From contig CM041776.1 in assembly GCA_023374045.1 (NCBI GenBank), positions 123,223,733 through 123,287,732 of the forward strand: 64,000 bases of DNA, in the 5' to 3' direction. This stretch comes from Limonium bicolor. Lineage: Eukaryota > Streptophyta > Magnoliopsida > Caryophyllales > Plumbaginaceae. How positions within the stretch are numbered: the first letter of the stretch is position 1; every line of letters starts with the position of its first letter. The translations under genes were made by a program, and so were the position numbers. Positions 22,359 to 36,300 of this stretch are shown here, one piece after another. The notes beneath the pieces are model-generated. The model had not been told where the DNA came from. It ran no database searches and saw only the letters and a list, made by a program, of their open reading frames with translations.

Positions 22359-23936
22359 TGAAATACCCCAACCTTTATGTGTTAATTAATTGTGTAATTA
22401 TGATTTTCTAAGGCTAATTAAGTTCTTAAGATCATAGTGAAGAAAGTAAAACCCAAAGAAAAAGGAAAACGCGTAAAAGTCATAAAACGTAAAAACACGT
22501 ATTTAATTGTCTTAGGAGGTATATAACCTTCACTAGGGTTATAAATATATTTTTATACCTTAATTACACACTAATAACATGTGGGAAAATTCCCAAAGAA
22601 AACGGATCCAAATAATGCGTTAAAACGCTAACGAAGTCTTAAAAGTGTTTTTCGAGAGAAAACATGACTTTAAATAGTCAAATGACCCCGTATAAAAATG
22701 TATAGTTGACCATACAACTATAATTAAACATTAATGGGAGCCTAAGAGCCATTAAATTTAAACAAAAAAATCCAGAAAACGGGTCCGGATTAGTGAATAG
22801 TGTAAAATGGTAAGTTATGGGGTGTAAATTGTAATAAGAGTAAAATACTCTCTACTTTTGTAAATTAAAAATCTGATTCCCCCTTCTTCTTGTGTGTACA
22901 CTTTTTTAACCCACCTCCCTCTCTTATTTTACTAACTCCTCTCTATGAGCTAAAAGACAAAAGTGTAAAAGTAATAAAGTAAAGTACACATACCTTTTCT
23001 TCTCTTCCATTTCTTCAGCCTCCCTTACGTTTTCTTCTTCTCAAATCAGAACTCCTCCCTCCTCCAAGCGCCAGCAATGGCGATTTGAACCCCCTCTCAA
23101 CTCCATCTTCAGCTTCTATTTTCTACCATCATACAAGCTCCAAATTGAAAAATAAATACACCATAATACTCCCCTCACTTGGAGATTATTTTCCACCCTT
23201 CAAAACCTTCAAAGGTTGTATTCGAATTCCATGGGTATACCTCATTTTGAAGGGAAAACCACTCATTTTTGAAGCTAATCAACTCCCTTGTTGCTCTAAG
23301 GTAAGAAAACAAGAAAAATCATCCTCTCCTTCATTTATTGTAACCGGTTTTTGCCCTGTTTTAAACCCCATTTTTGTTCTTCATTCTAGCCTTGTTTGTA
23401 TTCAAGAGGTGTTGGAGAACATCTATCTTTGATTGCCTAATCCTTATTTGCAAGTTATTAGGTAATTCCTTCCATTTTTAGTGCTTAACCATATTCTAAG
23501 TACAAGTGTTAATTCAAGAGCCTTATTAGTTTCTTAATGCTCACTAGTATTCATTTTGCTGGTCATTAGATTAGCAAATACCCTATGAAAAACGGTTTTG
23601 AACAAGAAGTAAATAGGAGAAAAGTCTTGAAAGAAAATCAAGGTAAAATAACTTACTTAAGCTTGTGTTGTGCCTTAAGGGATTGTGATTGTATTAGTGT
23701 GTAAATAGATGTTGTAAGTGCTTGTGTGTAGTGCAGGTGGGGTGTTGCTATTATATGAAGGAAATTCAGTGTTTAAGTAATGTTATTAAGGCCTAAGAGC
23801 CAAGAATTTAAGATAATGCAATTGATGTTATTGTGGTTAAAGTGATGATCTAAGTGTGGGGTAGTATCAAGGATGAATGTGGTTGTGTTTTGGTTAGGTG
23901 ATGAAGATGATGAATTGGATAGGTTAGGTTTATGGG
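22359..23936 (+). mobile_element. 3' LTR of X, first part
   Basis: Begins TGAAATACCCC and follows the X 5' LTR closely up to 'ggttaggtttatggg', where array B is inserted. The uninterrupted sequence is seen in the 5' LTR near 17765-17780 ('gttaggtttatggggaaact'). Continues at 47222. Confidence 0.9.
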
Positions 23937-24279
23937 TGTAACACCCCATCCAACAACAAACACACTTAACAACAAACTGCAGCGGAATACAAACTTCAAC
24001 ACATTACTTAACTTCTTGGTGTTACACGCCGTTAACCACCCACGTGGCTAACAAGGCTAATACATATACATTGTACCGGTCTGATGGGCTAAATTCCCGA
24101 GCGACTACACATTACTATCCCTTTCCATTAACAACAACGACAACATACACCTTTCAACTATACCGAGTATTTATAAACTGATGCCGATAACAATTTCGGT
24201 CTTACTACACCTACTGTATATATACACTTAAATGATTACCCATGTACAATGTCTACCCCGTCCTACTCTCGAACGGCTT

Positions 24280-24352
24280 CCAGCTCTCTGTACCTGAAAT
24301 AGGAAAAGAAGAGAAAGGGTGGCCCCCAAGGGGCTCAGCACCTTTGCTGGTA
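24280..24352 (-). other. LTR double hairpin and strong 3' splice-like site (B LTR 1)
   Basis: On the minus strand CAGCA-AAGG-TGCTG, then GCCCC-TT-GGGGC, then a long pyrimidine tract ending CTATTTCAG/GTACAG. Of all the LTRs here this copy has the best acceptor. Equivalent copies lie near 33690-33730 and 43010-43090. Confidence 0.6.
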
Positions 24353-25836
24353 TGGTAATCCCGCAGCCCACATACTACCGGGCCACGCACAACTAATTGT
24401 CGTCTTAACATGCAGTTGATTATATTTAAATCATGCATGTAACCATAAAACACAACACTTAACATTTCGCCTCAATGGCTCAACAATCGGATAATACATC
24501 CTACTTAATAAGTCACCCATGGTATTCATCATCCCTAGAGTGTTTCTCCTCCAATGGAGCTACTTCCTTAATAGACGACACATACCCTTAAATCGGGTTA
24601 TCCTTAAACGCCTCCTATCACAACTGGGAATCATATCCATGATCCACACAATCTACATTATACAACATATTACATACACTACATACAACACCTAACAACA
24701 CTTTGCACGTTTCCACGTACACAACATAATACCGCAATGGATATTGCATCACAACAAAACACATAACACAACGGGAATGGTTCGCTTAGGAACCGACCCA
24801 AACATTGTTTACACACTGGTGAGCCTAGAGAATGTTGCCAGTCTCATGATAAGCTCGTTATACAATAACAACAACACTCATTACCGTCCTAATAGTTGGA
24901 CGAGTAACTTAAGTTAAGGCGGTTCGGGTTTGGAGGCCCGAACACACCACACAAACACATGTTCCCCCTAAACCGATCATAAGTCAGAATAGCTAAGCTT
25001 TGGAGTAAGCTAATGGGAGATCATAACCCGTGAGGGAAACAACCATAACAAAGAGAAGGGTAAGGCTACAAAGGATACCCTCTCCCAAACAACGCGCGAC
25101 CGGCCAAACCGGATTCCTCACCACTGTTAGTACATACTTACTTTAGATATTAGTTAGAACCTCACTATGGAGTCTATCACATCTACACATCATACAGTAT
25201 TACAACTGTGTTAGACACACAAGGGAGATCCCTACATTCACATACACATAACACACAGTTAACACACGCATAGCCGTGGTTAGTACGCCCCATGGTTCGG
25301 GTCGTTTACTCCGAATACCGAACTCTCATGTGATCCTAGACTCAGTTAACTAAGGTTAACACTGCCGAGGTTAAATGGTATCGAGAGTTGAACACGCCAC
25401 ATATATGAATTACTGTAAACTCATTACATGTTTTATCTTACAACGTGGCAAACATACAGAAAAACACATTGGCATACAAGCCGGTGTAATCCGGTAGGAC
25501 ACAGGTTGCAAGAAAACCATACCTGTCACCGGAGTCCACTTATCCTGTCCATTTATGTTCCTCGAGCAATTCTCGAACAACTGTTAACATCACACGTGTT
25601 TTCATTAACATCGGGGTTTGCTTGATCATTTAATGTCAATGCTTAATTTTCCCCGTTAACTTAGTTACATAACTTAACATTTTAACTTGTTTTACTCTCA
25701 CATTTTAATACAACTTTTAACCCACTTAGGTGTCATTAAAACTCCCCTAACATGTCCTTAACATCCTTATAACATCATTACCTACCAATCCCCATCATCA
25801 CATATCATTTCTTAACCTTAAACCATGTTTTGGTCC

Positions 25837-26090
25837 GACCGACCCACCGTCCGACCCACAACTGGGTCGGACCTCCCAGTGGTCTTCGGGTCTGAAGAAT
25901 CCTACTTGACCGACCCATGTCCGACCCAACCTTCTGGGTCGGACCATGTGCGAACATTTCTTCCTTTGAAATGACCGACCGACCCATGTCCGACCCACCC
26001 TTTTGGGTCGGACCATCACCGAACACTTACCTAACATCTAACAGAGGCTCGACCGACCCAAAACTGGGTCGGACCCTGGGTCGGTCGCCT
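25837..26090. repeat. Inverted-repeat array in B LTR 1
   Basis: Four units centred on GGGTCGGA at about 25864, 25936, 26005 and 26066, each paired with an upstream TCCGACCC arm. Copies in the other B LTRs are at about 35195-35455 and 44560-44822. Confidence 0.85.
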
Positions 26091-27237
26091 TCTAAACTTA
26101 CCCAAACTTTGCCAAATCTTCACCAAACTTCTCCTAAGGCCTCTTAATGTGTTCTAACATCATTTGGCACTTCAAACACACCCTTAGGATATTCTTAAAC
26201 ACTCACAAAACTATTTTTTTCCTAATTCCTTAAACCTTTACTTATATCTCCACAAAATTCCTAACACTTACAATGTTTTCTCCTTATGATTTCTAGGTGG
26301 CATTTCACCTATAATGACCACTACACCTAGGTGTTTCCTCTACACCTTAACATCATCTCTCAAACTTCTTTTCTTACTAACTAAATCTCCTTTTTCACAT
26401 CATACCTAAACATCACTTATTCCTTGAACACCAACCTTACCTAAACCTTAAACAACTTCTCCAAGACTTTAATACATTCACAAAAACACCCATTGAATTC
26501 CTAGAACTTCCAAGACAACACCTAAATCCTTGCATCACTCTAAATCACCTTAATACATGTTTTCTTCTCAAGTAAACATTCAATCACCTTTAACACTTCC
26601 TAGTTCACCAAAACTTCCTTAAAACACTTAGAACTTCTTACACATCTTCCCAAATTTGGCCATAGCTTCTCCAGTATATATACCCACATCCAAACACTTA
26701 GGTTTTTACCTTATTTCACTCAAAACACCTAAAATCCATCAAACACATTTTATACACAAACTTCACACATTTGCACTACATCACAATATAGTGCATAACT
26801 TAAATTGCTTGGCACTTAGGCCCTTAAATAACATGGCTCTTAGGCCCTTAAATAACATAAACCATAAACACTGAATTTCCCACATAAATAATGCCTTTGA
26901 CCTGCAAATACATACACCAATACATATGTTCTTTTACTAGTCTCCTTGAGAACACTTTACTAGGTCACTTGCCATTGGCTCCTTAGGTATTTTATTAAGC
27001 AAATCAAGCTCATTTTCCTAAGGCATTTAAACTACATTGAGATAGCTTGTTTACCTCTTTCCTCACAATTTCTTTCTTGTTTCCTTGTAAAACCGGTAGG
27101 GCATTTGGTCCCTTTCAACTATTAAACATTATACAAACAATAGAATGAGTATTCAAGCATTATGCTTCTCCTCATTGTAAACCCTAGTTACACATATTGT
27201 TTTAACACATTAAGGTAATTGTTTTACCTTGGAATTG

Positions 27238-27393
27238 GAAGAGAACTTGAATAAGTATCAAGAGAGGACTCCTCCTAGACCTTGGAAGATTCAAATGAAG
27301 CTAAAACAAGCAAGATAAATACACCATGGTGAGGTGAATTTTCGGACAACACAAAACATGAAGGAAACTTGATTTTTCTTTGAGTTTCCTTAC
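27238..27393 (-). other. Putative split leader in B LTR 1 (93-nt intron, 63-nt exon)
   Basis: On the minus strand donor CAAG/GTAAGGAAAC at 27393, acceptor CTTGCTTGTTTTAG ending 27301, exon 27300-27238 ending CCAAG before GTAAAACA. Layout as in C, whose exon is related in sequence. Confidence 0.55.
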
Positions 27394-28493
27394 CTTGAAG
27401 CAAAGGAGAACAAGAATATGTGAAAAGATGGGCTCAAGCTCCTTCAATGGTGAATCTCCATGGCACCGAAATGGGGCTCTTGAAGTTTTGAGAAGATAGG
27501 AATGAAGAGTTTGATGAGAGGAAGAGAATGGTGGTGTTGTTTTTGATTTGGTTAAGTGAGTCATGAGATATTGACAAGGAAGGTGGAGCTTTGGTGAGCA
27601 CTATTCCAAACCGTGAATGGAAGAAGAAGAGAGGTTGAAGAAGCCTTTCACCCGGGAAATGAAGAAGGAAGGGGAGAATGAGATTGGTTTTGCTTTTTGA
27701 GATATTTATAACTTAAAGCAAATAGTAACCATTAGTCATCACTTATTACTTAATAAACTTACATGTGTGGTGACTCACACCTTGAAAAACCGGCCCCCAT
27801 TTTAATAGAAGGGTAATATAGTCTTTATTGACTCATTTAATTACTTATAACATTATATGTTACAAACTAGCTTATAAAAGTTACTATTCACAAACTAAGG
27901 CACATAGAAGTGAAATTTTTGATTTCACTAATATGGCCACCCAAATGTGATACTATATAGTACACATGTTAATTAAAGAGTAATGATGGACATTTAGCCA
28001 TTCAAAACTCGTTTACAAGACAATTTTTCAAAAAACGTGCTTTAAGACTCCTTAAGGCATTTTTGTGTTTTAACTTGTTTTCAAGCTTGGTTTCTTAGTA
28101 ATTGATTTATTTAATATGTTCATTAACATATAAATAAGGTATAGGTATGACCATTAGGTCTTATACAAATTTATCCCAAGCTTAGAGCACATTTTGCTCT
28201 TATGACTTTAAGGTATTTCCTTGTGTTTTATTTGGTTTAACTGTCACCAAGGTTCCTAAGGACTTATTTAGCCTTATTAAATCATAATTGAATATTATTA
28301 AGTCTTGGTAGGCTCTTTGGGTCCTAACCAAGTTCGCTCATAGCTTAGAGCATGTTTTTGCTCAACTGTGTCTTAGTGCTTTATTGCACTTTACTATGTT
28401 TTAAATTGTTACTGATGTTACTAAGGCACTTTTTAGCCTTTACGTACCATAATTTGATATTTAAACCACATATCAAGGTTTGGGGTATTTCAA

Positions 28494-28504
28494 TCTACCC
28501 CCTT
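28494..28504 (-). other. Polypurine tract of B1
   Basis: TCTACCCCCTT on the plus strand, that is AAGGGGGTAGA on the minus strand, one base from the LTR edge at 28492. Confidence 0.8.
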
Positions 28505-29825
28505 AAAAAGAACTTCGTCCTCGAAGTTCACACTTTCCTCACATCATTAGATTTGAACACGGGAATCACTTGGAAATAAACTTCCATAACCAAACACACT
28601 TTACATCACAACCTCGGACTTAATGGTCCGGGCAACACATTCACATCCACACATAACATAACATATCCACATGATAACCTCGGACTCTATGGTCCGGGTA
28701 TCTTAACAACACTTACACATACATAACAACCCTTGGACTACTGGTCTGGGTAACATCACAACAACATTGGACACATAGGTCCCCATAACATAACAGTCTT
28801 CAGACACTTAGGTCTATGTAACACAACACATTTAGACTCATAGGTCTTGATAGCATATATTTTAGGAGATCAAAGTCAGAACAACATTCATTACACATAC
28901 CACACAACATGTCATAGCATGTATAACATTCAAAAATATCCTTGATATACACTGTGATCCCGCAGAACACGGTCGCGATGGACACCTTCCGTCCCCGTGC
29001 CTTTAGGAGATTAAAACAATCACATAAGTTTAAAATTTCCTTGTGAGGTTAAGTAAGAAGACTTTAATTATGTAAAGTATCCATCAACGTTTTATAAATA
29101 CCAATTTAAAATCCTTTTGAAAACACACACAACTCCAAGTCCAGCTTAAGCTCTTTGCTTCTTTCTTAGCGTGGTTATTTGTGACCACTTATAGGGAGTT
29201 TCAAGAATCATCCAACCCTGATGTGATCAGCATCAGTGTTGAACTATCCTTCCACTCCAATTTGTGTTCGGCTTCCCTTGATCACATGCAAATCAAGTTC
29301 CACCTCCCACTTCATTTTCAAGCATCAATTATATCACTCATTTCCAATTTTTCTATCTTTTAATCATTCTAATCATGATCATACATCTCCAAAGGATAGA
29401 ACTCCGTCTATCAGTTACCTCCATTCACTTTAATCCTGTTGCCTAGGGAATCTCATTCTCACTAGGTTCTATGTCGGTATCATGCCCTTTCTTGCATCAC
29501 TATAAAGTATATATATATACATATATTTTATCAAAATACAACACCTGGTTTTACATTTATACACTGTCGGGCTTTTGTTCCCCGGGAGTTTCTCTACTCC
29601 CCACACTTGTACTATCACACAAACTGTTAACAAATACACACACTTATTACAATGGTATTCGCATCTACTGTGCGCAATTACCACAATTAAACCATGAATG
29701 AATGTGTATGTTTACATAACACACACACCAATCATCATAACAATAATATAATTTTGTGCTATGCACAATATCAATCACATACACTACGTACACTTGTACG
29801 GTAATATACACCAAGTGGTTTTGCG

Positions 29826-29862
29826 CTCTACCCCCCTTAAAAGGGATTACGCCCACGTAATC
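29826..29862 (-). other. Internal hairpin plus second purine tract (B1)
   Basis: CTCTACCCCCCTTAAAAGG followed by GATTACG-CCCA-CGTAATC (29845-29862) on the plus strand. Second B copy at 39200-39234. Confidence 0.75.
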
Positions 29863-32800
29863 AATCGCTAGACATTGGCTTAAATGTTCTGCCGTCGTGA
29901 AGTGTTTTAACTTCCACGCGGTCTATTACACAACAGATTCTGATTAGAGGATCTTAACCATATTGGCGGTTTAGTTCCTAAACCAAGAATTCTCATTGGA
30001 GTTTGTTTAAACTCTTAGTTGGTTTCGATTTTGGCCTGTTAGGCTTCTAGGCGTTAATAATTAGCCATTCACTCGTGTTCACCATGTACGTCAACACTTA
30101 ATCACTGGCTCACTAGTTTCTGCTGCGAAACTCTAATAACTGTAGAGCTTAATTGCTCCCTGTTGTTATTCTTATGTACATCCCCAATTGTCACCTTCGT
30201 CTTGGTAACAATGGTTTCTCAACCGACGCGTGGTATCTCTTACCGTTAGCGAGTTCGGTGAGTTATACACTTTCTATCCACTTCCATAATAATTTACTGT
30301 GTATACCACTATGTATTTCACAATGATGATGACTGTTTCCTTCCGACTTACTGTCGGTTGAGATTGAGCTACTACTGCTAGTGTGTAGTGCTCTCTCAGC
30401 TATTTACAACCTTTGGGGTATATTCCATACCATTATTTGGCAGTTAGTGCTACTGTAGTCACTTACTGTTAATCATGTCTCCACATTTGGTTTTGTACAA
30501 GTACTCCTTCATTGGTGCGGCCTTGCATTTCCTATGCATCGGCCTTTATAACATTATTCCTCTATAATTAACATGTCTCCAATTCCTAGCTATCCCACTC
30601 GATCATTACTGCGCAAGTGCAATACCAAAACACTCAGTCATACAGAGTGCAGAGGCGTAAACTCTCGACAGTAAATCCCTTATGCGACTCGCCATGGAAT
30701 TCACACTGTCCTTCACTGAGACTCTTATCTCGTAATGGTCTTACCTACCATATTATCATTCAACAACACTTATACAACGGTCGCTTACTGCGCACCGTGC
30801 TCTTACTTATTGTATAACACTAACTCACATAATATTACTGTCACATTAACTTCCACACATATACTTACATCATTCGTATTATAGTTCATCACTCATTTAA
30901 ACGACTACTGAATGCTCCTTGAGCATCGATCATTCGAGTCACAGCCGACATTATTCAGCTCGGTGTTTCACCTATACACATACTACTAAGCTAACTGCTC
31001 TCTTTCAATAATAACGTCATCCATCCTTAACATATTTCTTAACTTGGTTCACATAACTACCGCTCCTGCGGTCTCACAATATCGAGAGGTATCCCCACTC
31101 TTAATGCAGTGGTTCGTTTACCACTCTATTCACTTATACAACATAAACTTCTGCAATCAATCTAATTTATATACATATCTTGCTTATGGCTTATAAGCCT
31201 TATTTGCCTTGAGCTGCGCTCATTGTAGGCTGTCCACACACATGTACTTCTTTATACAATATTACATGGTTTGGATGTTTATGAGGCTCCATGACAAGGT
31301 CGTTGCATTCCGTTTCCTTTCATGGGATGCCCCTTTGGTTTGTCAGTCCGTCTCCTGACAACTTATGTCTAAACTGGGTGTTAGTTTCAACCCTTGTATT
31401 TCTGTCACGTTATTTCGTGCAACAATTGTTGATGCGAACACCCTTTAAGGATTGCTCCTGGGTGTTGCTAAGTTATGCTTTACATTTAGTTCACACTTAT
31501 TGATATATTGAGTTAGCCACGCCGTTTGCGTTCTTAAATGGCTTATTATCTTCTTTTGTGAAGATCAACATTTCCTAGTGGTGTAGGTACTCATTCTGGG
31601 AATTTTCATCCCGTTCATTGCACATTAATGTGTCCACATTAGGCATTTGCTTGCCATGTACAAGCTGGGTCACCGTTCCAGCTAACATGTTTATCCCTAA
31701 GGATCCTTAAGACATATGTGATGTCTTTACATAACAGTTGTGCCCTTCGCACTTCCTAACTCTTAAACATTTCCTTGAAAGGATTCACTAATCCTTTAGT
31801 CTCGTTAACTTAACTGAGTTCCTTAACTTCAACCATTCCTGGTAATCCTTAGCTCTTGTTGATTTATACTGCTGACCGTAGACGGAGTCGACTACTTCCC
31901 GTGTTTCGGACTCTACTCGTATACATATATGGGGTATCATACTGATACATTACTACTTACCCAACTAACCCATAAGTAGGTCTGTCAGGCCCACAAGCTC
32001 CTATCGGAGTGCGGTCGTCCCACAATTCAGTTGGTACACTCGTAGTGTCCGTCACACGCCTAGGTGAAGTATTCTGTTGTCAACTCCCTTATATTGTCCC
32101 CGTGACAATATTCATTCCATGCTTCCCGAACTTAATCAAGGAAAGTTTATCCATTGTTGTATCCTTGTCAACTGTCCTTGGTTTTACTGGTTTGGTTTAA
32201 AAGAAGGTTGGAAAGAAGTGTTGGTTTGAGAGAAAATCTGGTTTTGAAAAGAAAAGGGTTTGAATAAATCTGAGTTTGAAAGAAAATTTTCATGGTTTCA
32301 CAACATCTTCTTACCTTAGCCCAGTCTAGCTTCTTGCTGACTGGCGTATTTACAATTACAGAGGTTAGGCTACCAAGCCCTTCCACTGTTATGACGATCA
32401 CATAACTTCATGGTACTTTACCAAGTACTTGTAGTGGTTATAAATTTCCCGAACAGCCCTGTTATAGCAGCACTTGCTATGGCAAGTGCGCCATGCTAAC
32501 TGGCTATCGGTTTAACACATACCGGTTGTGGTATTGTTTTTACCTATACTGTCATCAGTGGCCTTGTTGGCCCTCATTGATCTTACTGCCTTGATAATAA
32601 CTCTTCTAGGTGACTTCTCACTGTCTTCACATGACGATCATCAACTAGGGTTTCCCATTCTGGGAGACCCCTTTGTCTTAGTATTGTATCCTCTTATAGC
32701 CCGTTCCACGCACTTGTCGTGGTTACTGAGACTTGTCTCTTGTTTGGGCACTACGTTGTAGTTCCTTTGTCGGTTGGTATACCGTCGGTGTATTATTTAT

Positions 32801-33243
32801 CAACTGTGGTCCCGTAGACACTCGTCTCGGGTTTCACTAATCCACTTCTTGCCTGTTGCACAGTTGGTGCGTTGCGTGTTAGTTATTCTCGACTGCTTAG
32901 CATGTCGACCCAGGTTGCCGGAAATTCTATTCTTCTGTACACTGATTCTTCGCTCTTCGCTATGAAATGCGGTTAACACTGTTTAGATGGGAACCGTCCC
33001 GGGATTCCCAGTTTTCGGGATCTACCGTATGACAGGTTCTCCGTACCCTAAAGGTATTTAATAACAGCCAGATCGGGTATTCCCGAGTATGAGAGGACTT
33101 CCATCTCTCTGGCGTTGTTTCCCAAGTTATATACAGGGATTGTGGGGGGTGGGATGGATATTATAGGTTTCCAGTATTCACTGGTAGTTCCTAACTAGCG
33201 TATTTCTCACGCTATCACTCAACCCTTAACCCAAAGTACTTAA

Positions 33244-33257
33244 ATCCTAACTCGGTA
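33244..33257 (-). other. Shared leader motif near the primer binding site (B1)
   Basis: ATCCTAACTCGGTA on the plus strand (TACCGAGTTAGGAT in element sense), about 40 bases inside the primer binding site. Also present in Y at 58124-58139 and W at 61595-61607. Confidence 0.55.
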
Positions 33258-33281
33258 CTTCCTAAGCTCGGTAATTCAGTC

Positions 33282-33309
33282 ATCAGAGCGATACTTCGCT
33301 CTGATACCA
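33282..33309 (-). other. Primer binding site inside a hairpin (B1)
   Basis: The primer binding site TGGTATCAGAGC (complement of 33298-33309) fits the 3' end of initiator Met-tRNA and lies five bases from the LTR edge. It overlaps an inverted repeat, ATCAGAGCG / CGCTCTGAT with six bases between (33282-33305). The second B copy (about 42635-42667) has a damaged site reading GATATACC. Confidence 0.85.
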
Positions 33310-33314
33310 CTTTT

Positions 33315-36300
33315 TGTAACACCCCATCCAACACAAACACACTTAACAACAAACTGCAGCGGAATACAAACTTCAACAACACATTACTTAACTCTGGTGT
33401 TACACGCCGTTAACCACCCACGTGGCTAACAAGGCTAATACATATACATTGTACCGGTCTGATGGGCTAAATTCCCGAGCGACTACACATTACTATCCCT
33501 TTCCATTAACAACAACGACAACATACACCTTTCAACTATACCGAGTATTTATAAACTGATGCCGATAACAATTTCGGTCTTACTACACCTACTGTATATA
33601 TACACTTAAATGATTACCCATGTACAATGTCTACCCCGTCCTACTCTCGAACGGCTTCCAGCTCTGTACCTCTGAAATAGGAAAAGAAGAGAAAGGGTGG
33701 CCCCCAAGGGGCTCAGCACCTTTGCTGGTATGGTAATCCCGCAGCCCACATGCTACCGGGCCACGCACAACTAATTGTCGTCTTAACATGCAGTTGATTA
33801 TATTTAAATCATGCATGTAACATAAACACACAAACTTAACATTTCGCCTCAATGGCTCAACAATCGGATAATACATCCTACTTAATAAGTCACCCATGGT
33901 ATTCATCATCCCTAGAGTGTTTCTCCTCCAATGGAGCTACTTCCTTAATAGACGACACATACCCTTAAATCGGGTTATCCTTAAACGCCTCCTATCACAA
34001 CTGGGAATCATATCCATGATCCACACAATCTACATTATACAACATATAACATACACTACATACAACACTAACAACACTTTGCACGTTTCCACGTACACAA
34101 CATAATACCGCAATGGATATTGCATCACAACAAAACACATAACACAACGGGAATGGTTCGCTTAGGAACCGACCCAAACATTGTTTACACACTGGTGAGC
34201 CTAGAGAATGTTGCCAGTCTCATGATAAGCTCGTTATACAATAACAACAACACTCATTACCGTCCTAATAGTTGGACGAGTAACTTAAGTTAAGGCGGGG
34301 GTTTGGAGGCCCGAACACACCACACAAACACATGTTCCCCCTAAACCGATCATAAGTCAGAATAGCTAAGCTTTGGAGTAAGCTAATGGGAGATCATAAC
34401 CCGTGAGGGAAACAACCATAACAAAGAGAAGGGTAAGGCTACAAAGGATACCCTCTCCCAAACAACGCGCGACCGGCCAAACCGGATTCCTCACCACTGT
34501 TAGTACATACTTACTTTAGATATTAGTTAGAACCTCACTATGGAGTCTATCACATCACTCATACAGTATTACAACTGTGTTAGACACACAAGGGAGATCC
34601 CTACATTCACATACACATAACACACAGTTAACACACGCATAGCCGTGGTTAGTACGCCCCATGGTTCGGGTCGTTTACTCCGAATACCGAACTCTCATGT
34701 GATCCTAGACTCAGTTAACTAAGGTTAACACTGCCGAGGTTAAATGGTATCGGAGTTGAACACGCCACATATATGAATTACTGTAAACTCATTACATGTT
34801 TATCTTACAACGTGGCAAACATACAGAAAAACACATTGGCATACAAGCCGGTGTAATCCGGTAGGACACAGGTTGCAAGAAAACCATACCTGTCACCGGA
34901 GTCCACTTATGTCCATTTATTCCTCGAGCAATTCTCGAACAACTGTTAACATCACACGTGTTTTCATTAACATCGGGGTTGCTTGATCATTTAATGTCAA
35001 TGCTTAATTTTTCCCCGTTAACTTAGTTACATAACTTAACATTTTTAACTTGTTTTACTCTCACATTTTAATACAACTTTTAACCCACTTAGGTGTCATT
35101 AAAACTCCCCTAACATGTCCTTAACATCCTTATAACATCATTACCTACCAATCCCCATCATCACATATCATTTCTTAACCTTAAACCATGTTTTTGGTCC
35201 GACCGACCCACCGTCCGACCCACAACTGGGTCGGACCCTCCAGTGGTCTTCGGGTCTGAGAATCCTACCTTGACCGACCCATGTCCGACCCAACCTTCTG
35301 GGTCGGACCATGTGCGAACATTTTCTTCCTTTGAAACTTGACCGACCGACCCATGTCCGACCCACCTTTTGGGTCGGACCATCACCGAACACTTACCTAA
35401 CATCTAACAGAGGCTCGACCGACCCAAAACTGGGTCGGACCCCTGGGTCGGTCGCCTTCTAAACTTACCCAAACTTTGCCAAATCTTCACCAAACTTCTC
35501 CTAAGGCCTCTTAATGTGTTCTAACATCATTTGGCACTTCAAACACCCTTAGGATATTCTAAACACTCACAAAACTATTTTTTCCTAATTCTTAAACCTT
35601 ACTTATATCTCCACAAAATTCCTAACACTTACAATGTTTCTCCTTATGATTTCTAGGTGGCATTTCACCTCCTATAAACCACTACACCTAGGTGTTCCTC
35701 TACACCTTAACATCATCTCTCAAACTTCTTTTCTTACTAACTAAATCTCCTTTTTCACATCATACCTAAACATCACTTATTCCTTGAACACCAACCTTAC
35801 CTAAACCTTAAACAACTTCTCCAAGACTTTAATACATTCACAAAAACCCAATTGAATTCCTAGAACTTCCAAGACAACACCTAAATCCTTGCATCACTCT
35901 AAATCACCTTAATACATGTTTTCTTCTCAAGTAAACATTCAATCACCTTTAACACTTCCTAGTTCACCAAAATTCCTTAAAACACTTAGAACTTCTTACA
36001 CATCTTCCCAAATTTGGCCATAGCTTCTCTAGTATATACCACATCCAAACACTTAGGTTTTTACCTTATTTCACTCAAGAACACCTAAAATCCATCAAAC
36101 ACATTTTATACACAAACTTCACACATTTTGCACTACATCACAATATAGTGCATAACTTAAATTGCTTGGCACTTAGGCCCTTAAATAACATGGCTCTTAG
36201 GCCCTTAAATAACATAAACCATAAACACTGAATTTCCCACATAAATAATGCCTTTGACCTGCAAATACATACACCAATACATATGTTCTTTTACTAGTCT

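Larger units (their letters stand above)
23937..28492 (-). mobile_element. B LTR 1 (outer 3' LTR)
   Basis: 4556 bp from TGTAACACCCC to GGGGTATTTCA. It contains, in minus orientation, a U3 motif (about 28036-28060), the split leader (intron 27301-27393, exon 27238-27300), a 24-bp TTAGGCCCTTAAAT doublet near 26815-26850, an inverted-repeat array (25837-26090) and the double hairpin (24320-24352) followed by the splice-like CTTTTCCTATTTCAG. Confidence 0.9.
28493..33314 (-). mobile_element. Non-coding interior B1
   Basis: 4822 bp between LTRs. At its left (3') end are the polypurine tract complement and the hairpin/second purine tract; at its right (5') end are the leader motif and primer binding site. 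Between them are only short open frames, none with a retroelement motif. A purine-rich stretch of repeated GAAAGAAA/GGTTTG words lies at about 32195-32290. Long LTRs plus a long non-coding interior is the LARD pattern. Confidence 0.85.
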
